A stretch of DNA of 49,231 nt. It comes from Comamonadaceae bacterium. Lineage in GTDB: Bacteria; Pseudomonadota; Gammaproteobacteria; Burkholderiales; Burkholderiaceae_C. The notes under the pieces were generated by a model, which did no database searches, was not told where the DNA came from, and saw nothing but the letters and a program-made list of their open reading frames with translations. The position numbers and the translations under genes are program-made. The stretch lies in contig JAIXRH010000109.1 in the NCBI GenBank assembly GCA_027485285.1, positions 1-49,231 of the forward strand, read 5' to 3'. Position 1 is the stretch's first letter; each line of letters opens with the position of its first letter. Shown here in pieces: positions 8,968-17,870 of this stretch.

Positions 8968-9354
8968 TTACGCCGCGTGTTTCTTTTTGTAATCTTCCAC
9001 CGCCGCCTTGATGGCATCTTCGGCCAAGATGGAGCAATGGATTTTCACAGGAGGCAGCGCCAACTCTTCAGCAATTTCGCTGTTCTTCAAAGCTGCTGCT
9101 TGGTCCAAGGTTTTGCCCTTGACCCATTCGGTCACCAGTGACGAGGAGGCAATGGCAGAGCCACAGCCGTAGGTTTTGAAACGTGCATCTTCGATCACGC
9201 CCGTCACCGGGTTGACCTTGATTTGCAACTTCATCACGTCGCCGCAAGCGGGCGCGCCAACCATGCCGGTGCCCACAGAGTCGTCACCCTTGTCAAAGGC
9301 GCCCACGTTGCGGGGGTTTTCATAATGGTCGATGACTTTTTCAGAATATGCCAT
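8968..9354 (-). CDS. iscU: Fe-S cluster scaffold IscU
   Basis: The 128-residue scaffold assembles [2Fe-2S] clusters with sulfur from IscS. Ligand cysteines are Cys37 (APACGD), Cys64 (YGCGSA) and Cys107 (KIHCSIL), with His106 alongside and the conserved Asp39. The LPPVK motif at residues 100-104 is the HscA recognition site, matching the presence of hscA and hscB downstream. It lies 15 bases after iscS. Confidence 0.97.
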   Translation of the reverse strand: MAYSEKVIDHYENPRNVGAFDKGDDSVGTGMVGAPACGDVMKLQIKVNPVTGVIEDARFKTYGCGSAIASSSLVTEWVKGKTLDQAAALKNSEIAEELALPPVKIHCSILAEDAIKAAVEDYKKKHAA

Positions 9355-9369
9355 GGTGAGTCTCCTAAA

Positions 9370-10590
9370 TTAGTGGGCAGCCCATTGGATGGTGCTGATG
9401 TCGATGCCTTCTTTGTACATGTCCCACAAGGGGCTCAAGTCACGCAGCTTGGCCACGTTGAGGCGAATGGTTTCAATCGCGAAGTCAATTTCTTCTTCGG
9501 TGCTGAAGCGGCCAATCGTCATGCGCAAGCTGCTGTGTGCCAACTCGTCGCTGCGACCCAAGGCGCGCAACACATAGCTGGGCTCCAAGCTGGCCGAGGT
9601 ACAGGCCGAGCCCGACGACACCGCCAAACCTTTGATGCCCATGATGAGCGACTCACCTTCCACGTAGTTGAAGCTGATGTTCAGGTTGTGCGGCACGCGG
9701 TGTTCCATGTTGCCGTTGATGAACACTTGCTCCATGTCTTTGAGACCGTCCAGCAAACGCTTTTGCAAGGCTTTGGCTTTGGCCAAATCTTTGGCCATGT
9801 CTTCTTTGGCGATTCGAAATGCGACACCCATACCGACGCATTGGTGGGTTGGCAGGCTACCGCTTCGCATGCCACGCTCGTGGCCTCCGCCGTGCATTTG
9901 CGCTTCTAGGCGCACGCGGGGTTTGCGGCGCACATACAAAGCACCGATGCCCTTGGGGCCATAGGTTTTGTGTGAGGCCAAGCTCATCAAGTCAACTGGC
10001 AAAGTGGCCATGTCGATCTCAACTTTGCCCGTGGACTGCGCAGCGTCCACATGGAAAATGATGCCTTTTTCGCGGCACATCGCGCCGATGGCAGCGATGT
10101 CTTGGATCACACCAATTTCGTTGTTCACGTGCATCACGCTGATCAAAGTGGTGTCGGGACGAATCGCCGCCTTGAGCACATCCATGTTCAACATGCCGTC
10201 TTCTTGCACGTCAAGGTAAGTCACTTCGAAGCCCTGACGCTCCAACTCACGCATGCTGTCAAGCACAGCTTTGTGCTCTGTCTTGACCGTGATGAGGTGC
10301 TTGCCTTTGGACTTATAAAAATGCGCCGCGCCTTTGATGGCGAGGTTGTTGGACTCGGTCGCGCCTGAGGTCCACACAATTTCGCGGGGATCAGCGCCGA
10401 TGAGTGCGGCCACGTCTTCACGGGCTTTCTCAACGGCCGCTTCAGCCTCCCAGCCCCAAGCGTGGCTGCGAGAAGCGGGGTTGCCAAAGTGCTCGCGCAA
10501 CCAGGGGATCATGGCGTCCACCACGCGAGGGTCACACGGGTTGGTCGAAGCGTAGTCGAGGTAAATGGGGAAATGCGGTGTCATGTCCAT
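9370..10590 (-). CDS. iscS: Cysteine desulfurase IscS
   Basis: The 406-residue PLP enzyme takes sulfur from cysteine for Fe-S clusters and tRNA thiolation. It opens with [18 protein letters not shown]. It has VDAAQSTGK, the PLP-lysine segment [17 protein letters not shown], and the mobile catalytic loop [17 protein letters not shown] with the active-site cysteine. The C-terminus ([14 protein letters not shown]) is typical of group I IscS and contacts IscU. Two in-frame ATGs, 10590 and 10584, are both possible starts. It is the second gene of the isc operon. Confidence 0.97.
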   Translation of the reverse strand: MDMTPHFPIYLDYASTNPCDPRVVDAMIPWLREHFGNPASRSHAWGWEAEAAVEKAREDVAALIGADPREIVWTSGATESNNLAIKGAAHFYKSKGKHLITVKTEHKAVLDSMRELERQGFEVTYLDVQEDGMLNMDVLKAAIRPDTTLISVMHVNNEIGVIQDIAAIGAMCREKGIIFHVDAAQSTGKVEIDMATLPVDLMSLASHKTYGPKGIGALYVRRKPRVRLEAQMHGGGHERGMRSGSLPTHQCVGMGVAFRIAKEDMAKDLAKAKALQKRLLDGLKDMEQVFINGNMEHRVPHNLNISFNYVEGESLIMGIKGLAVSSGSACTSASLEPSYVLRALGRSDELAHSSLRMTIGRFSTEEEIDFAIETIRLNVAKLRDLSPLWDMYKEGIDISTIQWAAH

Positions 10591-10622
10591 GATGGCTCAA
10601 TCAAGATAGAAGAAAATGAGGC

Positions 10623-11159
10623 TTAGTTTTTGGCAAAGGCGTTGCCCAAGGCAAACACCGAATTGGGGGCATTGACGCGGATGGGCTTGACCACGGGCAT
10701 CGGCTGGATGGCACGCTTCAAAGTGGGCTTGCTCTCAATTTCCACGCCTTTGGCGATTTGTTCGTCCACCAGTTTTTGCAGGGTGACCGAATCCAAAAAC
10801 TCGACCATGCGCTGGTTGAGCGAAGCCCACAGCTCGTGCGTCATGCAGCGGCCAGTCTCGCCCAAGCAGTTTTCTTTGCCGCCGCAATGGGTGGCATCAA
10901 TGGGCTCGTCCACCGACAAAATGATGTCGGCCACCGTGATGTCAACCGCCTTGCGACCCAGCGAATAACCGCCGCCAGGGCCACGGGTGGACTCCACCAA
11001 ATCATGGCGACGCAGCTTACCGAACAGCTGCTCAAGGTATGACAACGAGATTTGTTGGCGCTGGCTGATGGCTGCCAACGTGACGGGGCCGCTGTTTTGA
11101 CGCAGGGCCAAATCAATCATGGCAGTGACCGCAAAACGGCCTTTGGTGGTGAGACGCAT
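10623..11159 (-). CDS. iscR: Fe-S-sensing transcriptional regulator IscR
   Basis: This 178-residue Rrf2-family winged-helix protein begins MRLTTKGRFAVTAMIDLAL. Cys92, Cys98 and Cys105 (HCGGKENCLGETGRC) with nearby His107 match the [2Fe-2S] ligand set of IscR. In the family, holo-IscR represses its own isc operon, giving feedback on cluster demand. It is the first gene of the operon, and a matching type 1 operator lies 24 bases upstream. The C-terminal 35 residues are longer than in E. coli IscR and of unknown role. Confidence 0.95.
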   Translation of the reverse strand: MRLTTKGRFAVTAMIDLALRQNSGPVTLAAISQRQQISLSYLEQLFGKLRRHDLVESTRGPGGGYSLGRKAVDITVADIILSVDEPIDATHCGGKENCLGETGRCMTHELWASLNQRMVEFLDSVTLQKLVDEQIAKGVEIESKPTLKRAIQPMPVVKPIRVNAPNSVFALGNAFAKN

Positions 11160-11182
11160 GGCAAGCTCCTAGGTGGTTGGGC

Positions 11183-11207
11183 TTTGTCGACTAATTAAGT
11201 CAAGTAT
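11183..11207 (-). promoter_or_regulatory. Type 1 IscR operator ahead of iscR
   Basis: On the minus strand the 25-base site reads ATACTTGACT, then TAATT, then AGTCGACAAA. It closely fits the type 1 consensus ATAnyyGACTr-www-yAGTCrrntAT, with an inverted GACT/AGTC core. A TATACT that could act as a -10 overlaps its upstream edge at about 11202-11207. The position fits repression of iscR and the isc operon by cluster-loaded IscR. Confidence 0.75.
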
Positions 11208-11281
11208 AGCCTAATCCCCACGGATTTGGTCGGGTACTCGGCGGCAAAGCCTGTTTGACTCAAGGCTATTTGACTTGAGGC

Positions 11282-13414
11282 CTAAGGCTTTTGGGCCAAC
11301 ACCACCACGTTGTCGTGGCCTGCCCCGCCAAAGGCTTGTTCGCGCAAGGTGGCCAGTTGGTCGCGCACGCGGGCGGCGTTTTCAAACTCAAGGTTGCGGG
11401 CGTGTTCCATCATCAGCTTTTCTAAGCGTTTGATTTCTTTGGCCACGTCGCGTTCGCTCATGTCCTCGATGGCGGCGCGTTGCAGTTCGCGCTCTTGCGC
11501 CTCTTTGCCCGCCTTTTCGCTGTAAACGCCATCGATCAAATCGCGCACCTGCTTGAACACACCGCGGGGCGTGATGCCCATCTCGAGGTTGTGCGCGATT
11601 TGTTTGGTGCGGCGACGCTCGGTTTCGCCAATCGCCTTTTTCATCGACTCGGTCATACGGTCGGCATACAAAATGGCTTTGCCACTCAGGTTACGCGCGG
11701 CGCGGCCAATGGTTTGAATCAAACTGCGCTCGGAGCGCAAAAAACCTTCTTTGTCGGCGTCCAGAATGGCCACGAGGGAGACTTCGGGCAAGTCAATGCC
11801 TTCGCGCAGCAAATTGATACCCACCAGCACGTCGAAGGCACCCAAGCGCAAATCACGCAAGATTTCGACACGCTCCACCGTGTCCACATCGCTGTGGATG
11901 TAGCGCACTTTCACGCCGTTGTCGGTGAGGTAATCGGTCAATTGCTCGGCCATGCGTTTGGTCAGCGTGGTGATGAGCACGCGCTCATTCAAGTTGACGC
12001 GGATGCGAATTTCTTGCAGCACATCGTCCACTTGGTGCGTGGCGGGGCGCACCTCCACCATCGGATCCACCAAGCCAGTGGGGCGCACAAGCTGCTCCAC
12101 CACTTTGCTGGCGTGGGTCTTTTCATAGTCGGCGGGGGTGGCTGAAACAAACACCACTTGGCGCATGCGTTTTTCAAACTCATCCAGCTTGAGCGGGCGA
12201 TTGTCCAAGGCGCTGGGTAGGCGAAAACCGTATTCCACCAGCGTCATTTTGCGAGCACGGTCGCCATTGTACATGCCGCCTAGCTGGCCCATCATGACGT
12301 GGCTTTCGTCGAGGAACATCACCGCGTCTTTGGGCATGTAATCCGTCAAGGTGCTGGGCGGCGCGCCCACAGGCGCGCCCGACAAATGGCGGGTGTAGTT
12401 TTCAATGCCTTTGCAGTGGCCGACTTCGCTGAGCATCTCCAAGTCAAAGCGCGTGCGTTGCTCAAGGCGCTGGGCTTCCACCAGCTTGTTCATGCCCACC
12501 AGCTCTTTGAGTCGATCAGACAACTCCACTTTGATGGTTTCCACCGCCGCCAACACGCGGTCACGCGGCGTGACGTAGTGGCTAGAGGGGTAGATGGTGA
12601 AGCGCGGAATCTTTTGGCGAATACGGCCCGTGAGCGGGTCAAACAGCTGCAGGCTTTCAATCTCGTCATCGAACAGTTCAATGCGAATCGCCAGCTCAGA
12701 GTGCTCTGCGGGAAACACATCAATCGTGTCACCGCGCACGCGGAATTTGCCGCGTGAAAAATCTTGGTCGTTGCGTTCGTACTGCATGCGCACCAGTTGG
12801 GCTATCGCGTCGCGCTGCCCAACTTTGTCGCCGGCACGCAGCGTCATGATCATCTGGTGGTAGCTCTCGGGTTCACCGATACCGTAGATGGCCGACACCG
12901 ATGCAATCACGATCACATCGCGGCGCTCCAAGATGCTCTTGGTGCAGCTCAAGCGCATCTGCTCGATGTGCTCGTTGATGGCACTGTCTTTTTCAATGAA
13001 CAAATCACGCTGCGGCACATAGGCCTCGGGCTGGTAGTAGTCGTAGTAGCTGACGAAATACTCCACCGCGTTATTGGGGAAGAACTCACGAAACTCGCTG
13101 TACAGCTGGGCGGCCAAGGTTTTGTTGGGCGCAAAAATGATGGCGGGGCGGCCCAGTTGGGCAATGACGTTGGCCATGGTGAAAGTTTTGCCCGAACCCG
13201 TCACGCCTAGCAAGGTTTGAAACACTTCGCCGTCGTTCACCCCTTCCACCAACTGGGCAATGGCCGTGGGCTGGTCGCCCGCAGGTGGGTAAGGCTGAAA
13301 CAGCTCAAACGGCGAGCCAGGGTAACTGACGAAGACACCTTTGGGCGAATCTGTGGCCCCTGCCGTCTCTGTGGCGGGCGTTGCCTCAACAAGTGTTTCT
13401 GTGGTTTCGGACAT
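11282..13414 (-). CDS. uvrB: UvrABC excinuclease subunit B
   Basis: The 710-residue helicase-like protein receives damaged DNA from UvrA and recruits UvrC in nucleotide excision repair. Walker A is GVTGSGKT at residues 70-77. The damage-probing beta-hairpin region has [12 protein letters not shown], the DExH-type box is LDESHV, and motif VI has QTIGRAARN. The C-terminal UVR domain ([24 protein letters not shown] region) binds UvrC. An N-terminal extension of about 30 residues precedes the conserved [14 protein letters not shown]. It is divergent from the aminotransferase at 13564 across a 149-base gap. Confidence 0.97.
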   Translation of the reverse strand: MSETTETLVEATPATETAGATDSPKGVFVSYPGSPFELFQPYPPAGDQPTAIAQLVEGVNDGEVFQTLLGVTGSGKTFTMANVIAQLGRPAIIFAPNKTLAAQLYSEFREFFPNNAVEYFVSYYDYYQPEAYVPQRDLFIEKDSAINEHIEQMRLSCTKSILERRDVIVIASVSAIYGIGEPESYHQMIMTLRAGDKVGQRDAIAQLVRMQYERNDQDFSRGKFRVRGDTIDVFPAEHSELAIRIELFDDEIESLQLFDPLTGRIRQKIPRFTIYPSSHYVTPRDRVLAAVETIKVELSDRLKELVGMNKLVEAQRLEQRTRFDLEMLSEVGHCKGIENYTRHLSGAPVGAPPSTLTDYMPKDAVMFLDESHVMMGQLGGMYNGDRARKMTLVEYGFRLPSALDNRPLKLDEFEKRMRQVVFVSATPADYEKTHASKVVEQLVRPTGLVDPMVEVRPATHQVDDVLQEIRIRVNLNERVLITTLTKRMAEQLTDYLTDNGVKVRYIHSDVDTVERVEILRDLRLGAFDVLVGINLLREGIDLPEVSLVAILDADKEGFLRSERSLIQTIGRAARNLSGKAILYADRMTESMKKAIGETERRRTKQIAHNLEMGITPRGVFKQVRDLIDGVYSEKAGKEAQERELQRAAIEDMSERDVAKEIKRLEKLMMEHARNLEFENAARVRDQLATLREQAFGGAGHDNVVVLAQKP

Positions 13415-13563
13415 GGTGGTGAAAACTGTATAGCTCGAAAAAAACGTGGGGCGCTCAAAAAACCGAGGGTTGACCCTTAAAATTCAGGCCGAACGTGCAA
13501 GCCTACCGCAGACTGCACGCGTTTACCGAATCTCCCCTCTTTATCCGTGATCAAGGACTGACG

Positions 13564-14760
13564 ATGTCAATGTTTACCGCCGTCGAAATGGCACCCCGCG
13601 ACCCCATCTTGGGCCTCAACGAGCAATACAACGCCGACAACAATCCCAACAAGGTCAACCTCGGCGTGGGCGTCTACTTTGACGACAACGGCAAACTCCC
13701 CCTGCTGCAATGCGTGCAAGCCGCAGAAAAAACCATGATGGCCACGCCCACCGCGCGCGGCTACTTGCCCATCGACGGCATCGCGGCCTATGACGCGGCC
13801 GTCAAAGGCTTGGTCTTTGGCGCTGACTCTGAAGCCGTCACCTCTGGCCGCGTGGCCACGGTCCAAGGCATTGGCGGCACGGGCGGCTTGAAAATTGGTG
13901 CTGACTTCTTGAAGCGCTTGAGCCCCAACGCCACCGTGTTGATCTCAGACCCCAGCTGGGAAAACCACCGCGCTTTGTTTACCAATGCGGGCTTCAAGGT
14001 CGACACCTACGCTTACTACGACGCCGACAAACGCGGTGTGAACTTTGAAGGCATGCTGGCTTCGCTCAACGCAGCGGCTGCTGGCACCGTGGTGGTGTTG
14101 CACGCTTGCTGCCACAACCCCACCGGCTACGACATCACTGCGGCCCAATGGGACCAAGTGGTGGCGGTGGTCAAAGCCAACAACTTAACTGCATTCTTGG
14201 ACATGGCTTACCAAGGCTTTGGTCACGGCATTGCCGAAGACGGCGCTGTGATTCAAAAATTTGTGGCCGCTGGCCTGTGCTTTTTTGTATCCACCTCGTT
14301 CTCCAAGAGCTTCAGCTTATACGGCGAGCGCGTGGGGGCCTTGAGCGTCTTGTGCGCCGACAAAGAAGAGTGCAGCCGCGTGTTGTCACAACTCAAAATC
14401 GTGATTCGCACCAACTACTCCAACCCACCCATCCACGGCGGAGCGGTGGTGGCTGCGGTGTTGACCAACCCCGAGCTGCGCGCTTTGTGGGAAAAAGAAT
14501 TGGGCGAAATGCGCGTGCGCATCAAAGCCATGCGCCAAACGCTGGTCGACGGCCTCAAAGCCGCTGGCGTGCAGCAAGACATGAGCTTCATCACCACTCA
14601 AATCGGCATGTTCAGCTATTCTGGTTTGAGCAAGGACCAAATGGTGCGCTTGCGTTCTGAATTTGGTGTTTACGGCACCGATACCGGCCGCATGTGTGTT
14701 GCTGCGTTGAACAGCAAAAACATTGGCTACGTGTGCCAAGCCATTGCTCAGGTCATCTGA
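13564..14760 (+). CDS. tyrB: Aromatic/aspartate aminotransferase (class I)
   Basis: The 398-residue PLP enzyme transfers amino groups between aspartate or aromatic amino acids and 2-oxoglutarate. It has GGTGGLK near residue 105, CCHNPTGYD around 182-190, and the PLP lysine Lys248 in STSFSKSFSLYGERVG. This architecture is that of the E. coli AspC/TyrB group. I chose ATG 13564 because AAGGA lies six bases before it, while the longer frame from 13495 adds residues without family match. Sequence alone does not decide between AspC-like and TyrB-like specificity, so the symbol is tentative. A terminator follows at 14801. Confidence 0.88.
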   Translation: MSMFTAVEMAPRDPILGLNEQYNADNNPNKVNLGVGVYFDDNGKLPLLQCVQAAEKTMMATPTARGYLPIDGIAAYDAAVKGLVFGADSEAVTSGRVATVQGIGGTGGLKIGADFLKRLSPNATVLISDPSWENHRALFTNAGFKVDTYAYYDADKRGVNFEGMLASLNAAAAGTVVVLHACCHNPTGYDITAAQWDQVVAVVKANNLTAFLDMAYQGFGHGIAEDGAVIQKFVAAGLCFFVSTSFSKSFSLYGERVGALSVLCADKEECSRVLSQLKIVIRTNYSNPPIHGGAVVAAVLTNPELRALWEKELGEMRVRIKAMRQTLVDGLKAAGVQQDMSFITTQIGMFSYSGLSKDQMVRLRSEFGVYGTDTGRMCVAALNSKNIGYVCQAIAQVI

Positions 14761-14800
14761 TGGAGGTTTGACTTTGGCGCCTCATGCTGCTTGCACAAAG

Positions 14801-14821
14801 AGGGCCTGACGGCCCTTTTTT
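14801..14821 (+). terminator. Intrinsic terminator after the aminotransferase
   Basis: AGGGCC, loop TGAC, GGCCCT, then a run of six T residues counting the one that ends the stem. It lies 40 bases after the stop codon at 14760 and just before the 3' end of the convergent dioxygenase gene. Confidence 0.85.
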
Positions 14822-14842
14822 GCGTTCACTCCGCAGCATTCT

Positions 14843-15664
14843 TCATCCCCAAATGACCGAGCGCATAGCAATCGACGCCAATTGGTAGCCCTCGTTGAAA
14901 AACTCAACCGGCTCCTGCGCATCGGCCGCTGCGGCTGCATAGAGCAAGGGGAGAAAATGCTCAACACTGGGGTGCGCCTTGTTTGCAAGCTCGCCCAGGG
15001 CTTGAAAGTCCACCAAAGCTTCTAAATGCCGCGAGCTAATTTGATCAGCCACCCATTGGTCAAAGTCAATCACCCAGTCATAGGCTTCGGTGTCAGCGGC
15101 TGAGCGGTTCATGGCACGAAGGTTGTGCACGGTGTTGCCGCTGGCCACAATCAGCACACCCTGCTCGCGCAATGCACGTATTTGCTGGCCCATTGCAAAG
15201 TGCTCAGACATGGGTCGGCGAACGTCAATGCTCAGTTGAACCACAGGAATATCCGCCAATGGAAACATGGGCTTGAGCACACCCCACGCGCCGTGGTCCA
15301 GGCCCCAATCGGTGAGGTCGACGCCCACGGGCTGACCATGGTGTGGCTGACGCAACACCCGCGCCGTTTGCGCAGCCCACTCAACGGCCCCAGGTGCGGG
15401 GTATTGCTGATCAAATAATTCTTGTGGAAAACCGCCAAAGTCGTGGATGGTTTTGGGTTGGGCCATGCCCGTCATCCACCAATCTGTGGTCACCCAGTGC
15501 GCAGAAATGCACAAAATCAGTTTGGGCTTGGGCCAACGCACACCAAACTGAGCACCCAAGTCTTGCCATGCGCGGCGATAAGGGCTGTCTTCAATCACAT
15601 TCATGGGGCTGCCATGGCCGATGAATAGAACAGGCATGCGTTGAATGTTTAGGTTTGTATTCAC
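14843..15664 (-). CDS. DODA-type extradiol ring-opening dioxygenase (YgiD-like)
   Basis: The 273-residue protein belongs to the LigB superfamily of class III extradiol dioxygenases, in the 4,5-DOPA dioxygenase/YgiD branch. Visible family segments are MPVLFIGHGSPMNVIED, LCISAHWVTT with a likely metal histidine, DWGLDHGAWGVL with another conserved histidine, and VASGNTVHNLR. The enzyme would cleave a catechol-type ring using a non-haem metal; the physiological substrate is unknown. I take GTG 15664 as start because AAAGG lies about six bases upstream, although ATG 15637 is possible. It stands alone and converges on the aminotransferase. Confidence 0.88.
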   Translation of the reverse strand: MNTNLNIQRMPVLFIGHGSPMNVIEDSPYRRAWQDLGAQFGVRWPKPKLILCISAHWVTTDWWMTGMAQPKTIHDFGGFPQELFDQQYPAPGAVEWAAQTARVLRQPHHGQPVGVDLTDWGLDHGAWGVLKPMFPLADIPVVQLSIDVRRPMSEHFAMGQQIRALREQGVLIVASGNTVHNLRAMNRSAADTEAYDWVIDFDQWVADQISSRHLEALVDFQALGELANKAHPSVEHFLPLLYAAAAADAQEPVEFFNEGYQLASIAMRSVIWG

Positions 15665-15738
15665 ATTTAGCCTTTCAAATAACTTTTATAGCAAATTGGG
15701 GGACAGGCTCCATTTTCAACCCAGTCGCAACTGCTATA

Positions 15739-15749
15739 TTGCAGTGCAA
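15739..15749. promoter_or_regulatory. Short palindrome upstream of phaZ, possible PHB-regulator site
   Basis: TTGCA-G-TGCAA is an 11-base palindrome 23 bases before the phaZ ATG. TGCA-rich palindromes of this kind are bound by PhaR-type regulators in some bacteria. No PhaR gene lies in the window and a chance occurrence is possible. Confidence 0.25.
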
Positions 15750-15771
15750 CATTTTTTGAAATGACGACACC

Positions 15772-17157
15772 ATGCTTTACCAAATCTTCGAAACGCAACG
15801 CAGCTTGATGGAGCCGTTCGCAGACTTTGCGCAAGCCGCCTCCAAACTCTACGCACAACACAACTCGCCGCTGGGCCAAAACCCCATGGCACAACGCGTT
15901 TCAGCGGGCTATGACCTGCTGTACCGTTTGGGCAAAGACTACGAAAAGCCACAGTTCGGCATCCACTCCGTAGAAGTGAAAGGCCATGAAATTGCCATCC
16001 ATGAACGGGTAGAAATTGACAAGCCATTTTGTGAGCTGCGCCGTTTCAAGCGCTTCACAGACGACAACGAGACGCTGGAAATCATCAAAGGTCAGCCCGC
16101 TGTGCTCATCGTGGCACCCCTGTCGGGCCACTACGCCACGCTGTTGCGTGACACCGTGCGCACCATGCTCAAAGACCACAAGGTCTACATCACCGACTGG
16201 AAAAACGCACGCTTGGTGCCTTTGAGCGAAGGTGAATTCCACCTCGATGACTACGTGAACTATGTGCAGGAGTTCATCCGCCACCTCCAAAGCAAATACG
16301 GCAACTGCCACATCATGAGCGTGTGCCAACCCACCGTCCCTGTGTTGGCTGCTGTGTCGTTGATGGCCAGCCGCGGCGAAACAACCCCGATCACCATGAC
16401 CATGATGGGCGGACCCATTGACGCCACCAAGTCCCCCACCGCGGTGAACAACTTGGCCATGAACAAGAGCTTCAGCTGGTTTGAAAACAACGTCATCTAC
16501 CGCGTGCCAGACAACTTTCCTGGTGCAGGCCGCCGCGTGTACCCGGGCTTTTTGCAGCACACCGGCTTTGTGGCCATGAACCCTGACCGCCATTTGAAAA
16601 GCCATTACGACTACTTCAAAGACCTGATCAAGGGTGACAACTCCAGCGTTGACTCGCACCGCGATTTTTATGACGAGTACAACGCCGTGCTCGACATGGA
16701 TGCCGATTACTACCTGGAGACCATCACCACGGTGTTTCAAGAGTTCAAGCTGGTGCGCGGCACTTGGGAAGTCAAAAACCCACAAGGCCAACTCGAATTG
16801 GTACGCCCGCAAGACATTCGCACCACCGCCTTGCTGACGGTGGAAGGCGAGCTCGACGACATCTCTGGCTCAGGCCAAACCGAAGCGGCCCACAAGCTGT
16901 GCAGCGGCATTGTGCGCAAAGCGCAGCACCACCTGGAAGCCAAAGGCGCAGGCCACTACGGCATTTTCAGTGGCCGTCGCTGGCGCGATGTGGTCTATCC
17001 ACATGTCAAGAGCTTCATTTTGGCGCACAGCAAAGCAGACAACACAGGCACAGCCGTTGCTGCCAAACCGAAAGCCGCCACCAAGAAAGCTGCACCCGCA
17101 GCCAAAAAGACAGCCGCCAAGCCTGTTGCTAAAAAAGCGTCTGCATCGCCCAAGTGA
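15772..17157 (+). CDS. phaZ: Intracellular polyhydroxybutyrate depolymerase with Lys/Ala-rich tail
   Basis: The 461-residue enzyme degrades stored PHB granules. It matches the intracellular PhaZ family: [16 protein letters not shown] at the start, the nucleophile region [13 protein letters not shown] with Cys185 in place of a lipase-box serine, and late conserved [15 protein letters not shown] with the catalytic-type histidine. Residues 424-461 form an unusual tail rich in Lys, Ala and Pro ([20 protein letters not shown] and similar repeats) resembling histone H1-like tails or the PAKKA region of PhaM. Its stop overlaps the GTG start of the next gene by four bases. The synthesis operon is elsewhere in the window (32333-36006). 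Confidence 0.93.
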   Translation: MLYQIFETQRSLMEPFADFAQAASKLYAQHNSPLGQNPMAQRVSAGYDLLYRLGKDYEKPQFGIHSVEVKGHEIAIHERVEIDKPFCELRRFKRFTDDNETLEIIKGQPAVLIVAPLSGHYATLLRDTVRTMLKDHKVYITDWKNARLVPLSEGEFHLDDYVNYVQEFIRHLQSKYGNCHIMSVCQPTVPVLAAVSLMASRGETTPITMTMMGGPIDATKSPTAVNNLAMNKSFSWFENNVIYRVPDNFPGAGRRVYPGFLQHTGFVAMNPDRHLKSHYDYFKDLIKGDNSSVDSHRDFYDEYNAVLDMDADYYLETITTVFQEFKLVRGTWEVKNPQGQLELVRPQDIRTTALLTVEGELDDISGSGQTEAAHKLCSGIVRKAQHHLEAKGAGHYGIFSGRRWRDVVYPHVKSFILAHSKADNTGTAVAAKPKAATKKAAPAAKKTAAKPVAKKASASPK

Positions 17158-17813
17158 GTCTGATCGAACAGCTCAACAACGCCCTGCCACAAACGCAATG
17201 CACGCGCTGTGGCTATCCTGACTGTCAGCGCTACGCCGAGGCCATGGCCCAAGGCGAGGCCGACATCAACCAGTGCCCGCCAGGTGGCACCCAAGGCGTT
17301 GCACGGTTGGCTGCCCTCACAGGCAAACTCGCCAAACCTCTGAATCCTGACAACGGCCTAGAAGGCCCGCGCACCATTGCCATCATCGACGAGGCCTGGT
17401 GTATTGGCTGCACGCTGTGCATTGCGGCCTGCCCAACAGACGCCATTGTGGGTGCGAACAAGCGCATGCACACCGTGGTAGAGCCCTATTGCACGGGCTG
17501 CGAGCTGTGCATTCCCGCTTGCCCGGTAGACTGCATTTCGCTTGAGCCCGTCGACATCCAACTGAGCGGCTGGGCCTCATGGCCGCAATCGCTGGCCGAC
17601 CTGGCCCGCCAACGCTACGACGCACGCAGCACACGCCTTCAGCGTGAAGCCTTGGAACACGACGAGCGCCTGGCGGCCAAAGCCGTGCAAAAACTGGCCG
17701 ACTTGCCCGCCCACACCAAAGGCACAGACCACGCGCCCGAGGTAGACCGCAAACGTGCGATCATCGAGGCAGCGCTCGCCAAGGCCAAAGCCCGCCAAAC
17801 CACAAAGGCTTAA
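17154..17813 (+). CDS. RnfB/RsxB-like iron-sulfur protein
   Basis: The 219-residue protein starts with GTG at 17154, overlapping the phaZ stop in GTGA. Residues about 1-60 carry an Fe-S domain with CTRCGYPDC and a further Cys in NQCPPGG, as in RnfB. Two ferredoxin-type [4Fe-4S] motifs follow: [12 protein letters not shown] and [12 protein letters not shown]. Unlike canonical RnfB there is no N-terminal membrane helix, so it is probably soluble. No other rnf genes are nearby. Stand-alone RnfB-like ferredoxins of this kind are common in Burkholderiales, and the electron partner is unknown. The charged C-terminal 85 residues look helical. Confidence 0.88.
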   Translation: MSLIEQLNNALPQTQCTRCGYPDCQRYAEAMAQGEADINQCPPGGTQGVARLAALTGKLAKPLNPDNGLEGPRTIAIIDEAWCIGCTLCIAACPTDAIVGANKRMHTVVEPYCTGCELCIPACPVDCISLEPVDIQLSGWASWPQSLADLARQRYDARSTRLQREALEHDERLAAKAVQKLADLPAHTKGTDHAPEVDRKRAIIEAALAKAKARQTTKA

Positions 17814-17831
17814 CGGCAACACCGCCATCGA

Positions 17832-17848
17832 GGGGCACCTTCTGCCCC
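17832..17848. repeat. Small inverted repeat between the RnfB-like gene and the MFS gene
   Basis: GGGGCA, loop CCTTC, TGCCCC. No T-run follows, so it is at best a weak terminator or mRNA 3' hairpin for the phaZ transcript. Confidence 0.35.
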
Positions 17849-17870
17849 CTGCGCGAATTTCCCAACTCCT

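Noticed and set aside
11259-11279. CTCAAG/CTTGAG inverted repeat after uvrB as a terminator
   Set aside because: The stem is only six pairs with no T-run on either strand.
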